From the NCBI GenBank assembly GCA_963565915.1, contig OY751495.1, forward strand, positions 3,472,001 to 3,536,000: 64,000 nt of DNA, given 5' to 3'. Shown here piece after piece: positions 21,119-34,671 of this stretch (positions are counted from its first letter, which is position 1; each line of letters starts with the position of its first letter). The position numbers were made by a program, and so were the translations under genes. This DNA comes from Entoloma clypeatum. Lineage: Eukaryota; Basidiomycota; Agaricomycetes; Agaricales; Entolomataceae. A model generated the notes under the pieces. The model was given only the letters and a program-made list of their open reading frames with translations. It did no database searches and was not told the DNA's origin.

Positions 21119-23807
21119 ATGCCTTTCATTCCGTTCAGGTTCAAGAAGGCCAATGTCCTGACTAGACTCGCAGATTTTGATACACAGCCGAGCTGGGAAG
21201 ATCTTACGTCGAAAATCGCCTTACTCTTTGACATTCCACCGGAAGACGTTGGCATCGCTTTTGTCGACAAACGCAATGATGCAGTTACTCTCAAGAACGA
21301 GGAAGACCTTCGTTGTTTCTACAAGTCGTTGGATCATTCTTCTGAAGAAATCAAGTTCGTCGTCCAGGACCTACGGACTCCTGATGGTGAGTCCGCTTTC
21401 AGTTTCATTCATCCGCCTCCTGTTTCCTCCTCATCCCTCCTACATCCACCGATGCCTTGTATCACGAATCCGGCTCTCTCCCTTGTGTCTGGATGACCTG
21501 CCGCGTACTTGCTACCCTGGCCTCTTATTTATCATTGCTCCATCAGCCGAAACCACAATTACCTCAACTTGGTCAATGAATTCTGATCTGACTAAATTAT
21601 CAAAGAGTGGTGGTGAGCCATTAGCAGTGGTCAGGGCCGTAAATTACTCAATCACTTGTTCAGATGACGAGCTCAGGCTCTTCTGTTGGATTCTCGGCGC
21701 GTTCAACGCATTCTCGGTTAAGATACGGAAGAGCGAGACTGTGGATGAGCTAAAGAAAAGGATAAAGAAGGAGATGGAGCCCGAACTTGATTATCTTGAT
21801 GCTGACGCTCTGAGTGTTTGGAAGGTGGGTAAAATACTACCAACGTTCATCGGTTGGGAGATCTAACATGTGGAAAGTTATCCTCGCCCATTCCTTTGAT
21901 GGAAATCCACGCGAAGCTTGGATACGTTCAAAGCCCGGGCGCGGCCCCAGCCTGCTTCGAATTAGATGCTTCTGACGAAATATCCGAACACTTCGCTTCG
22001 TCCCCTCCCAAGCACCTCCATACCCTCGTGCAACTTCCGCCCATCCGTGAGTATACTCGAGATCTCTCTATGTTGCCTGGTTTTGCTGAATAATGTCCCG
22101 TCATTTCTCCGCGGCCGCTTCCTATATTTCACCTACGTTTCCTTCTGACTTATTCCCCACCCCATCGCCGCCAATCGTTCATACATCCCACGGCTTTCAC
22201 GCGCTGTCGCCACCTCTCTGATCACCCGCTCCCCATTCCGATTTTTAAACCATCAGAGCCAGGCCGCCAGAAGCGAAAGGCAGGCACCGCGCTTGAACTT
22301 GACAATTTTGAGCAAGCGAAGAGGTCTAAACTGACCGCCCTGGCGCCTTCGGATGCGTCAAAACCCCCTTATTATCAGGATATGCAGGGAAATGCCTCCC
22401 AAAGGATCCTCAACGACCGTCCATTGGCAGATTTAGACGTACCGCCAGCCCCACTGCTCTATTCCGGTTTCGGCCACTTTTTTGATATATACAACGGATG
22501 CGAACTTGAAGATGTTCCTTATCTGTCGAACATTGATTTCCCTGCGCTTGAGGCTGCTGTTGATGACTTTGCCAATAAGATGGGCGAGTACTTCGTCAAC
22601 GAAGACGCTCGACGTGACGAAGGGCTTCCTCTGCTGAACAGGATCTTCTCATGCCGCAAAGGGAACGCGCCGACATTCCAAGCGCTTCGCGAGGAGTCGG
22701 TCTGCGGCTATAGGTCAGATGGACATAACGTTGCGGCTCACCATTTGGCGGGAACGATTACCAAATTCAAGAACAAAATCACCGGAATCACATCAATCCC
22801 GGAGATTGAAGCCGCTGCCTACTTCGCCCAGCTCAACGTTGCATCGGCGTACAAATCCGAATTCTTCGGTCGATGGAGGGTGCCTTGCCTCGGCATAACT
22901 GTCATTGGTGAGGGCAGAATTCCATCGGTCAGCTAACATCATCATTACGGCTGAGAACCATGTCTTTCCAGGCCACCAAGTGACTTTCTATGCAATCATT
23001 CTTCTCGGCCACCAATATCGGCTCGTCAGTCTCACCCCCACTCTGTCATGTCTTCGTTCGGCCTCGAACGGGACTGACCGCACCAACCTGTATCGTGCAT
23101 TTGCCGCTGCCTCGGTTCTTGACATGCTAATCTTTACGGACGTTGGCCTCACTCTTGCAAATCCACCCCCCGCGATTCCTTCAATGTGTTGGCAACTTCC
23201 TGCGGTCTCCAGGCTCCGCAAATATCCGACGATGCTGGAGACAACGGATACGGATCACCCAGAACACTGCTACTTTGACTTTCGAATCGACGACGACAGG
23301 ACTCACGCGGATCCTTCTAGACTTCTCTTCTTGGCTTCGACTGCTAGCCACAAGCTTGTTGTGATCAAATTCACCCGCCGATATTGTGTTGAGCTGCACG
23401 CTCTGTGCGCGAAGCTAGGTCGTGCTCCGCAGCTCTTTGCGTTTGAACGTCTCCCAGGGGGCTGGTTTGGCGTCGCCATGGAATACGTATCGCCAGCTGT
23501 GCCGCTACGGACCATTTCAAAGGACCACGTCAAGCGCCCACGCTGGCACAAGGAGATACATGAAGTCTTGACCGCGTTTCATGGGGAAAGCCTGGTGCAT
23601 GGAGACATGAGAGATACGAACATCATTATCGAGAATGATGAGCGGGCCCTGCTTGTTGATTTTGACTGGGGGGGTCGAGATGGGGAGACTGTCTATCCGC
23701 GATGGGACCTCCATTTGGAACTAAGAGATGGGAGAACTCATAATGACCTCAAAATCCGGAAGGAGGATGACGAAAGGATCCTAGCATATGCATTTTCAAA
23801 GTCCTGA
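21119..23807 (+). CDS. PB1-Crinkler-kinase fusion protein (5 exons)
   Basis: Exons 21119-21386, 21664-21824, 21878-22046, 22257-22907 and 22972-23807 give 694 residues with consistent phases. Residues 1-85 look like a PB1 domain, with basic FRFKK at the start and an acidic OPCA-like segment FVDKRNDAVTLKNEEDL. Residues ~92-199 match the Crinkler (CRN) ubiquitin-like N-terminal domain: LFCWILG, FSVKI, then DADALSVWKL. A basic stretch RQKRKAG follows, possibly a nuclear signal. The rest ends in an atypical protein-kinase fold with HGDMRDTN near 626 and LLVDFDWGG near 650. CRN-type proteins occur in oomycetes and fungi and often carry kinase or nuclease ends. The PB1 lead is unusual; it depends on a 277-bp intron, long for this window. 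Function in host interaction or conflict is inference. Confidence 0.72.
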
Positions 23808-23968
23808 TCGGCTTTCTCGTATTGTCTGGCTTGTATTCCACTAGTAAGTATGTATGTCTTTGAAACGATTACTATCTATTGGATGATTGCCATCATGATC
23901 TCCCATCAATCTCGAAGATGGCATGCGGACGGGCGGTGTCTGTCTTTCTTTCCCCATCACCTGCTACC

Positions 23969-25876
<1,908 letters not shown>

Positions 25877-26220
25877 AGGGGAAGAAGGGGACGAGGTTAG
25901 TAAGCGGGTTGGAGGTTGAATGGTTTCAAGCTTCAAGTTCAAGGTGTGACAAAAAAATAACGTAGTTGGAAGATCAGGAGTCGTAGAACTGAAGCGTGTA
26001 AACCTCGAACAGGAATGTCGCAAGGAGTCTGCCGTGCTGCGATGAATTGCTGTCCGATCCTTGATCCCAACCAACCCCCAACAACCGGTGTTTTACAACG
26101 ACACTCAGGCGGACTCGATTATGGAGGAAAGAAGCGCCCACACGTAACCACACGTGTTTAGCCCAGCGCCTAGTCGAGGCTGTGATTCATTCTTCATCAT
26201 CTTTCCTTTATACCTCCGCC

Positions 26221-27198
26221 ATGTCACCTATGCCCCTCTCCTTGGGCGACATATTGGCCTTGTCCCAGCTTGCCTTTACAATCGCGAAATCTCTCAGTGA
26301 CAGTACAGGTTCATCGTCTGAGTTCCAAGCACTAATCGATGACTTTCAGTCGCTTTCAAAAGTACTCGATAATGTCCATCGGGTGGCCAAACTTGAAGCT
26401 CTGGAAGGTACATCTTTGGGGAAGGATATCGCGGATCATGTCGCTTTGGAGGTTTCTGGGTGTCGTACAGTCATGGAGGACTTTCAACGCAACATTATCA
26501 AACGCTATGAGACAGCTCTTGGATCCAAAGCGACAGGCGACAGGAAGTTGATCTCCTTGCGCAGCATCTGGTACAGAGTATCGTGGGCTGTATTCAAAAA
26601 GCAGGAAGTCTTGGATGTGAGAAAGAAGATCAAAGTCCGTCGAGACAACATCTCTCTTCTCATGAGCACGTGTGTCCTACAGCATGTCTATCCTTGTTCG
26701 CGTTTTCCTGACATCATACTGCAGTTACATACTAGCAATTAATCAAGCGAACCGAGGACCACGTACGATGGGGTACGCCCTTGAGAATGCAGTGCAGATA
26801 CGGGATGTTTTTGGCGAAACGTTGACCCTTCCGTGGCAGTTGTGCGCCTCATGGGAGGTGCATCATTTTACTATCGAGGAGCTCGCTAGCTCGCTGATCG
26901 TGAGTATCAGAAGTTTGCCGATATTTTGAAGGCGTGCATGAAGGGCACTGCTGGGGAGAGATTCGTCAATCGCGGCGAATATGTTGTGTCACTCACCGGA
27001 GGAAAACAAATCATCAAACCGGGGGAATGGGCGAGCGTGGTTCGCCGTGGTATGCAGGTTGATATGTCCGTCATCGTGCGACAATACAAACGGCATGCTA
27101 CTACGCAAACATGTCCGCGGCGGTGTCCCGGGTCGGGTTTACGTGCGGAAACAGGAGGAGATTGGATGATATGGAAAGCGTTGATTTGTTCGCCTTGA
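26221..27198 (+). CDS. Fungal N-terminal/ubiquitin-like domain-type protein
   Basis: Three exons, 26221-26669, 26725-26857 and 26911-27198, give 289 residues in frame. The N-terminus (LGDILALSQLAFTIAKSLSD) is the start seen in many Agaricomycete proteins with a fungal N-terminal helical domain followed by a ubiquitin-like region. The second part has LTLPWQLCASWE, then GERFVNRGEYVV and a GMQVDMSVIV segment, as in those proteins. Their function is unknown. The C-terminus has a single CPRRCPG, perhaps a remnant of a zinc-binding tail. An in-frame ATG 39 bp upstream is a less likely start. It lies downstream of SLT2 on the same strand. Confidence 0.6.
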
Positions 27199-27469
27199 GC
27201 ATTGGAACTGAACGATATGACCGTGACGCAGCTCATATTGCAACGGAAGGTTTCCGGCACTAGAAAGCAAGGGGAACGATGAGGAAATAGTTTCCCCTGA
27301 ACTGTATGCACGATTTCGTGTGGGATTGGACTGATATATAATTCGCACACAATAGGCAAAAGGAAAGGAATACCGACGGACTAGATGCAAGTTTACGGAG
27401 AGATGGTGGTCAAGATGGGAACGATATCCAGCATATTCGAAATATCTACCTCATCATTCGGGTAACGTT

Positions 27470-28575
27470 TTTATGAGCCGTAGCCCCTCTTGCTGACCGT
27501 GGATTGCCCCATCTCACCTTCCAGGATGTGCGTAATCATGTCCTACTACCAGCCGTATTATCTTTCGCTGATAGTGATTTGCCCACACATCTCACCTTCC
27601 AGGACGTGCGTGATCATGTTGCATGCGCCGTAGCGATTGTTGCTGATATCCCTTTGCCCCATCATCTCGGAAAGGACGCCGCAATGCTGGCGGCAGCGGC
27701 GTTAGAGAACAGTGTGATATGTATGTGGGGAGACTGTGGCATTGTGCTCACGCACTTGCCGTCATTGATCCAGCATATAAATAATGGTGAGTTGTTGTAT
27801 TTTTATATATCTCTCTCACGTTCTGTGGCGAGAACTGCGTCATCGAACGCCGCGGTCACTGCACCCTTGGTGGTTCTCGTTCTCGCCTCTCTAGACATTA
27901 TGACGGGCTTCACAGACTAATCCGCTCAACAGATCACATTGGCGTTCATAAATCAAATTATACCTGCGAATGGTCGACCTGCCAGCGGCGCGGCCTTGCC
28001 CAAACATCCCGCTTTGCTCTCATATCACATATGAGGTCCCACACAGGAGAAATACCCTTTACATGCCCTCTCCCAGGTAAGTCGCACCTTTATTTCCCGA
28101 ACCATGCCAAAGACATTTTGATCTCCCACAGAGTGCGATAAGTCCTTTACCCGCTCTTACGCCCTTGCCAATCACATGCGACTCCAACACATCTCCCCGC
28201 CTGTTCCAGGACGTAGCATTTTGCGAGCAGCACCTCTCGCTGACCGCGTTCTGCCCTAGTATCTCACACGTATGTGTTATCACGTTTTATGTATGAGCCG
28301 TAGCCATCCGATCTTGCTGACCGTGTTCATAATCTCGCTGATAGTGCTTTAACCCATCTCACCCTTCCAGTGTGTTACCCTGTTCCTTGAGCTTCATAGT
28401 TCACTGACGATGTCCTGCACCTCCTCACCCTGTAGGGGCTTCGCGTAATCGGGGGAGTGCTGTATGACCTGGGTGACCTGCTCCCCCATCTTCTCGCGAG
28501 TACGTGATCATGTTCTACGAGTTGTAGTATGACTTGCTAACGTGTAATGCTTTATCACAGACACCTTCCAGCGGG
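27470..28575 (+). repeat. Degenerate array of 3'-splice-site-like units
   Basis: Units of roughly 65-100 bp share CTTGCTGACCGTG-type, then TTGCCCCATCTCACCTTCCAG, then GA(T/C)GTGCGT(A/G)ATCATGT. Clear copies lie at about 27488-27545, 27570-27625 and 27640-27670. More decayed ones lie at 28240-28575. Each unit contains a branch-point-like CTGAC/CTGAT, a pyrimidine stretch and CAG, as if a 3' splice region had been multiplied. The zinc-finger exons sit between the two halves of the array. Confidence 0.5.
27504..28259 (+). CDS. C2H2 zinc-finger protein, possibly truncated
   Basis: Three exons (ending 27786; 27933-28076; 28132-28259) join in frame with GT-AG introns. They encode at least three C2H2-type fingers: CMWGDCG...HLPSLIQHINNDH, CEWSTCQRRG...HMRSHTGEIPFTC, and CPLPECDKSFTRSYALANHMRLQH. 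The linkers HTGEIPF and DHIGVHKSNY are typical. It is presumably a DNA-binding factor. The N-terminus is unclear: the ATG at 27504 lies in repeat-array sequence and would add two HLTFQDVR repeats, while the ATG at 27684 would give a short clean lead. The C-terminus runs straight back into array sequence and stops. Full-length relatives usually extend beyond PPVPG. It may be a gene fragment carried by the array. Confidence 0.5.
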
Positions 28576-28819
28576 TTCGCCATCTATGTATATCAAATTG
28601 TACGAACCAATAAACCCCTGTTCCGAGTTCGAACCTACGAGAATTTGGCCTTGTTTTCGGACCATTACTGCCTTTGAAGTTAGTATGATTTCGGATTCAT
28701 TATAACTTCAAGGCTGCAACTCAGAACTATCAAAACTTGATGTCGTGCAAAGCAATTGTATCCTTCTAAAGTCGGGACTTCTAGATCTGTATATATCTTG
28801 TCGGGCCGCCAAGCCTCTG
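28260..28819. other. Non-coding gap (array tail)
   Basis: Mostly decayed array units up to about 28575, then about 240 bp with no recognisable feature up to the 3' end of the aldo-keto reductase gene. Confidence 0.5.
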
Positions 28820-30126
28820 TTATGTGCACTCCAGGCTGTTAAACCTGTTATTTGGCGACATCAGAGGACGTGACGGCCCCTTGGCGCCTGCAGCATCTAT
28901 AGCAGCGATTTCCTCTTCGGTCAACGGAGCTATTGCACGAGATCGTCAGGTATCTTTTAAGGAAGAATGGATATGAGTGATGTTTACGTATGTCAGCAAC
29001 TTCAAGATACTCCTCAAGACGCTTTTTCTTGGAGCTCGTTCTTGAAAGGAAAGTTGGGTGAGCGACGATACACAAAATCCTTGCCACGAATGACTGACGT
29101 GACAATGACGACCCCTTTGGCTCTTGCCCAAGCAAGGAGGATCTGGGTAGGTGTTACTCCCCGTAGTTTGGCTGCAGCTGCTACGGGTGCATCGACAGGA
29201 CCTCCAGGAAAATACGTGATAGGGCTAGCTCAAGTGGTCAATTTCCATTCTCAAGTAGAATCTTCATGGGGAAAGGACAAACGCCAGGCTGCGATACGCT
29301 TCAATGACAATTCCCTGTTCAGCGGCATATGCTAGAAGTGGCCTGTTTCCTGCGTAGTTGTAAGGATGAAAGGCGATCTGGTGTTTTGCCAGGGTGGTGA
29401 GACTTTTTTCACCCGGGATGGGCACAATATGGAGATTCGAACCTGGTTGACTGCAGGCTTGATCTTGGCTATTTTAACGATGTCTTGAAGTTGGGTCAGG
29501 TTGAAGTTGCTGACGCCGATGCTCCTGGAATGAAACAAGCGATAGTAAGTCATAAAGCACCCAGAGAGCGACCAGATTGCACCTTGCGAGTCCATCCTCC
29601 TTGATCTTCTCAAACTCTCTCCAGTCGTAGTCCTTGATGACGGCAGGTGAATGCACAAGATACAAATCCACGGATTTGAGGCCGAGCTGTGGGTCCATCA
29701 TCAGGAGATGTTTAACATATCGCAGACAAGGAAATACCTTTGCAAGGCTCCCTCGTATGGACTCCTGGATTCGACCCGAAGTATATTTTGTCGTCACGAA
29801 CACCTCAGAGCGAGACAGCCCACTCTGTCTGATAGCCGCCCCGACACTCTCTTCGTTTTGATAGACTTGAATAATCCCCCGTTTATCATCCAGATCAAGG
29901 CCGCCATCATGTGAGAACCTACTTTGTGCCGTGTCTATGTGAGAAAAGCCTGTTTTTAAAGCCTGCAGAACGTATTCGGTGGCATCCTTTTTGAAAAGCG
30001 CTGTTCCCGTTCCGAATGCAATGGCCGGTATCTGCCCAACAAAACGGTCGAGGGACTGATGATGGAAGTGCAAAAGGCCAAGCTCACCTCATTCCCATCG
30101 TTTAACTTCACATTTTCGAAGGGCAT
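28820..30126 (-). CDS. Aldo-keto reductase (9 exons)
   Basis: NADPH-dependent reductase of carbonyl compounds; substrate unknown. Minus-strand exons in order: 30126-30088, 30031-29923, 29865-29738, 29686-29583, 29524-29443, 29377-29283, 29224-29099, 29040-28988, 28929-28820, giving 281 residues with all phases consistent. The catalytic tetrad is visible: Asp in GFSHIDTAQ, Tyr in the following IYQNEESVG, Lys in EVFVTTKY, His in LYLVHSPA. The NADPH-binding signature VSNFNLTQLQ and the later SSKKKRLEEYL are also present. The start ATG at 30126 gives MPFENVKLNDGNEIPAIAFGTG, the normal family lead. The ATG at 30073 belongs to the first intron. Length is close to the usual ~280-320. No defect. Confidence 0.9.
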
Positions 30127-30280
30127 GCTTACTGTCGTTGAACTGAGTTGGAACTCGAGGCAGTGAATTGTCGGCGTTAACTGACCATCACTGACACTAT
30201 GAGAAGCAAATTGCGCGATCTTGCGTCTTTTTAGCGTCTGTCTATAACTTACCTAAAAGAAACTTAGGAGAAGTGAAGAT

Positions 30281-30777
30281 CATGATAAAGTACATTCGCA
30301 CGGTACTGGGCCCTGGCTCTCGAACGCTGACCACAAACTTACTGCCACCAATACTCGCAGTGGACGCGAGACAACACCGATCACAACTCCTTGTCCTGTC
30401 AGAGACACATGATTCTGGGATAGAACAACCCCTAGAGCAGGCCGCTCCCCAAGAGGTGCCGCAATCGAAGATGGCTGCAAGGCGAAAGGAGGTGCCAGTG
30501 GGAATACGAGGAATCCCGTGGGCGGCAAGCATATTGGCGAGATCATCGCCAAGGGGCCCCAGAAGCCTCCTAGGCAACAGGGGGCAGTTTCTCCCCCGGG
30601 AACTCGGATACGTCTCGTGAGCCTACAACACACGTTCCATTGGACGGAGCAGTCGCTTTCTCGGCATATGACGAACACAGGCATCGTCGTTGAATGAACG
30701 GTTGAGGAGCAAGACTGGTGGGGGAGGAAATGCCATGCTGCGCCCCAGTAGCCATGCCATTGTATCCGAGGATATTC
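30281..30777 (+). pseudogene. FAB1-like gene fragments (two joined pieces)
   Basis: The first part (about 30281-30630) is a diverged copy of 34565-35128, including the 5' flank (AAGTA...TTCGCACGGTACTG) and the first coding exon. It has internal deletions relative to the parent. At about 30630 it jumps to sequence matching 37288-37558 of the same gene (ACGGAGCAGTCGCT, GGCATCGTCGTTGAATGA, GTGGGGGAGGAAATGCCATGCT). It reads with shifted frames and stops. It joins directly to the SLT2 fragment. Not functional as a kinase. Confidence 0.8.
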
Positions 30778-31540
30778 CAGCCAAGTGGAGCTTTCGATGA
30801 AGTCTATCTAAACGTGAGTACCAGTCTGGTCTGTCCGTATCATTCCTGATAATATATGTATGTCTCCAGGAAGGACCGTGGAAGCCAATTTCCATACCGT
30901 CGCAGGCGCTATTGTGCTAATCCTATGACCCAGCTCCCCGATAAATCACGATCCGCAATCACGCTCGACACCCATTTGAAATCTTTCACCTTTTAACTTC
31001 AAATGCCACCACTCCGCGGGCATCCTTCACCGGGACTGCAAACCCGGGAATCCCCTCGTCAACGCCAACGGCGATCCCAGAATTTGCGCTTCCGGGAGGT
31101 TTACATACCCTGAGAAAGAAGTTCTCAGGCGGCTGGTAACCAACGCTTTACGACGAAATACATCGCCAGAGAGGGAACACGTACAGAGGTGCTCTTCGTC
31201 AGGTTGGTTTACCCAGAGTACCTTCTCGTAACGGGAGAAAACGTAGCCGTATCTAGCCTCCTGGACTTCGCACGCTTAGGAATCGCTCCTGATAAAGCAG
31301 CCAATACAGCTCTCGACACTATTTCCTCATGCGAATACTTGGGCGATAGATCTTTTGTCTCAACTGCTCTGCTTTGCTCCGGACCGGAGGATCAACTCTG
31401 AGCAGGTTCGAACCATCCGTATTTCCTGGCGTGGAATGACCCGCATGATGTACCGGTCTATAATTCTGTGAGTAGTCAAAACAGATCATTCTGCACCCTA
31501 TACCTCCCTTATCAACGACAACTAAGACACCGTTTCGGAC
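30778..31540 (+). pseudogene. SLT2 MAP kinase partial pseudogene
   Basis: Diverged copy of roughly 24405-25490 of the SLT2 gene. Matches include CAGCCAAGTGG(G/A) followed by TTCGATGAAGT, GTGAGTACCAGTCT, the HRD region (CACCGGGACTGCAAACC, with Leu-to-Cys) and GATCAACTCTGAGCAGG. It lacks parts of the catalytic core and the activation lip and has many frameshifts. At the parent's GC-donor intron the copy reads GTCGCAGGCGC, so the C at the donor is old. Confidence 0.82.
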
Positions 31541-32396
31541 GACGATACTGAAATGACAAGACACCAACTGCTTCTGAGGTGGAGACGCCTGGTAAACCGA
31601 GGGAGGATGCGGATCAAGGGATGAATTACATATATATGCCCTGCCCCGTTAACTCTGCACGCGCTCAAGTTTGTATCCACAGATTGTTGGGCTGCTGAAC
31701 GTCGGTCGGGTGGGGAATGTACGCTGGTGCATATGATGATTAGGCGCCCGTGAGGATATGCTGTAGTATGCGGCGTAAAGCTGAGCCATCGGCGGAGGGT
31801 CATTCTGCCTAATCTCGACTCCCACAACTAATATTTTTCCCTGCCTGAGGGTCAGTGGCCTTTGTTGGTACTATCTCTCTCTGCGTTATGTCGAACGTTG
31901 AACCTTCGTATCAGAATCGTGCTTGTTTCGCATGCGGCGGACTTGGTCCACCGAGTCGGTGCCCGGGGTATGTGATGATTCCCATGAACTTATCTTAGAA
32001 ATTGGAACTTCTTCACGTTGATGCTATCGACATTCTTGCGTCTCTCCATGCACATAGGTTATGTCCCAAGCTAAAATTGAATGCCGCTGATCGTAAGGTC
32101 ACGTTCCGTGATGTCCTTGCCTTCCTCAGCACAAATTTCGAATGTGGCCCTCGTTATGGCTTCGAGAGCCACCCACCAATCCCCCAATGGGCCTTTAGTA
32201 GAGCCGGGGATTCTTTCTTCCATCATTCCATTTCCCACACAATATATATCCCAAGCAGTACCCTCCCTTTTTTTCCAAGTTCCCAGTTCCAGTTGTCAAT
32301 GATAATTACGGTAACATCACAAGGCGACGGTGCCAGTTGATTTCAGGTCCTTAAAGAGAGTCAAGGAGGTTAGCCTGCATTCCCACTCTTGTGATC
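31541..32396. other. Gap with possible tiny exon
   Basis: About 850 bp. From 31889 an ATG opens MSNVEPSYQNRACFACGG, with a plausible donor near 31968 and acceptor near 31998, but the reading frame beyond is not convincing. 32002-32339 is open but without a known motif. It may be upstream region of the P450 gene or a small unknown gene. Low support. Confidence 0.25.
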
Positions 32397-34442
32397 ATGC
32401 TTACTTTCCTCGAGAACTTGAACACCAGTGACAAGCAATACTTGCAAGGTTGGGCCATCTTCTCTACCATCATATTTATCTCTTCGTATCGTTTTACGGG
32501 GCGTCAAGTGAGTAGCTTGTATGACAATCCAACATGAATGCGAAATATCCCCATCACATCCTATAGCTGAACCATATTCCTGCCATTGGATCGTCATCCC
32601 AGATATTTTCATTCATAGGGGCGTTTCAATTCACGTTCAATGCGCGAGGCTTCCTTCAGCGAGGATGTGAAAAGGTAAGTTAGTTCTTCCCTCTGGAATC
32701 AACCAGGATTGAAATGACTACTGAAAGTATCGCAATGCTATTTTCCGCGTGCCAAATTATGACCGATGGATGGTCATCATTCATGGGTCTAATTTCATTG
32801 AAGAGATCAAGAAAATCCCAGAGACTAAATTGTCTTTCACGGACGCTACCAATGAGGTGGGATTCAAATGAATCAAATCCAATGTCGAAACAGTGACGAT
32901 TTCATATTCCCTTGCTGGCTGTAGTTGTTGCAAAGCGATTTCACACTTGGTTCCAACTTGAGAACGTGCCGTTACCATGTGCCGATAATCAGAAACCGGT
33001 TGACGCCGAGGAACCTGGACATGCTCTTTCTCTCGCTCCACAAAGAACTTGTAGACGCTTTCAGCGAAGTGATCCCTACGCGTGCCAATAATGGTTTGTC
33101 CCTCCCTCCGATAGCCTCGATGTTTATTCCATCTATCAAACTCAGAATGGCTGAAACTCAAAGTTGTGGGGACTATGATGCCGATCATATGCCGTGCAAG
33201 CAATACTATCTTTGTCGGGACTCGTCTATGTCAGGCCACTCTCTACTATGCGAACTCCATGCTGAAGTTAAACCTCTTGATTGGACAGGTCGGAACCCCG
33301 ATTACTTGGAAATCAATCTTCAGTTCGCGGCCGCGGTGGCCGGATGTGCTGCATCTTTGCGATTCGTACCACTAATTCTCAAACCGTGAGTGATGTCGAC
33401 CATTTAGCGAAAAATCCAAGAGCTCATTCCCATACGCAGTATTGTCGCTCCTTACGTCACAGGGGTTGATTCCATCGTTGAGCGTTGTATGAACCACCTA
33501 CAACCTCTGATCGACGAGCGCCGACGAAAGATGGCGGAATATGGCAATGACTACCCCGACAAACCGGTATGGCTTCTGCCAGAGTCATCCTCATGCTCCG
33601 ACCTTATCGTATGAACAGAATGACGTATTAAGCTGGTTGATTGATGAAGCCCAAGGCGACGAAGCCACCATTTTCAACCTCAGTCGCAGGATTCTTGCAC
33701 TCGCCTTCGCCGCGATACACCCATCGACGATGGTGCGTGTGAAAGGGCATTGACCAGCGAGCGTCAACCCAGATTTAAGAGGCTTCGTAGACCTTTTGCC
33801 ATGCCCTCTATTACTTGGCTGAATACCCCGAGCATGCACGAACGCTTCGCGAGGAGGTCCAGGAAATCGTTGGTCGAGAAGGGTGGTCGTATGCGGCCGT
33901 GTGCAAGATGGTCAAAGTGGACAGCTTCATCAGAGAAAGCCAACGGCTTAACCCAATATCGTATAGTACGTCTTTTAAAAATCTCCCAGCCGCACCCCGT
34001 AGAATGACCATCATCCCATCCCATAGTCAACATGATTCGCATCGTCCGGGAACCTTTCACTTTCTCTGACGGAACCCATCTTCCGAAAGGGACTTTCGTG
34101 GCTGTCGCCTCGCATGCCATCCACCTCGACGAAACCAATTATCGGAATGCTACGTCTTTCGAGCCCTTCCGTTTCGTAGACAAGACGAAGAAAGAGAACG
34201 CGGGCCGCAAGGTCGACCTGGGCTCTACTCATATCGATTTTTTACCGTTCGGGCATGGTAGGCGTGCGTGCCCTGGGAGGTTCTTCGTGGCGATCGAGCT
34301 GAAGCTGATGTTGGCGCACATTGTGATGAACTATGATGTGAAGTTGGAGGGCCCACACCCGGAAAATGTCTGGAATTTGACGACGTGTTTGCCGAATCCA
34401 GCCGGAGAGGTGGTGTTCCGACAGCGGGCGACTCGGGATTAG
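32397..34442 (+). CDS. Cytochrome P450 monooxygenase (10 exons)
   Basis: Membrane-anchored haem monooxygenase. Exons 32397-32507, 32567-32674, 32728-32856, 32925-33093, 33146-33229, 33289-33385, 33440-33566, 33619-33732, 33791-33965 and 34027-34442 give 509 residues, all GT-AG and in phase. An N-terminal hydrophobic stretch (GWAIFSTIIFISS) would be the ER anchor. ExxR is IRES, followed by the PERF-like FEPFRF. The haem loop is FGHGRRACPG with Cys near 451. The I-helix reads LALAFAAIHPSTM, where the usual HT(T/S) has Pro in place of the first Thr; this may alter oxygen activation. The HPST/TFCHALY junction falls at an intron. Substrate unknown; family number not assignable by eye. Confidence 0.92.
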
Positions 34443-34671
34443 AAATGTACTGTATAGATACAAACGATCTCTCCTCTTTTGTCTCTTGTATTGAATGATT
34501 TATTTATCGCACATGGTGGGTGTCCCTGGACTTCAATTCTAACTTTTTCAGATAAGATAAGATAAAGTATTTTCGCACGGTACTGCTCCTCACTGACACC
34601 AATGACGGCGGTAACGCCGCATGCTGGCCTTTATGCTCTGATATCGTCCACTCTGACACTTTGGGTTCCAA

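Noticed and set aside
26858..26910. Apparent one-base frameshift in the gene at 26221
   Set aside because: A 53-bp GT-AG intron (26858-26910) joins the two frames exactly and gives SWE followed by KFADILKACMKG, which fits the family better than read-through.
28967..29335. 122-residue plus-strand ORF over the aldo-keto reductase
   Set aside because: Antisense to exons whose catalytic residues and splice phases all fit on the minus strand.
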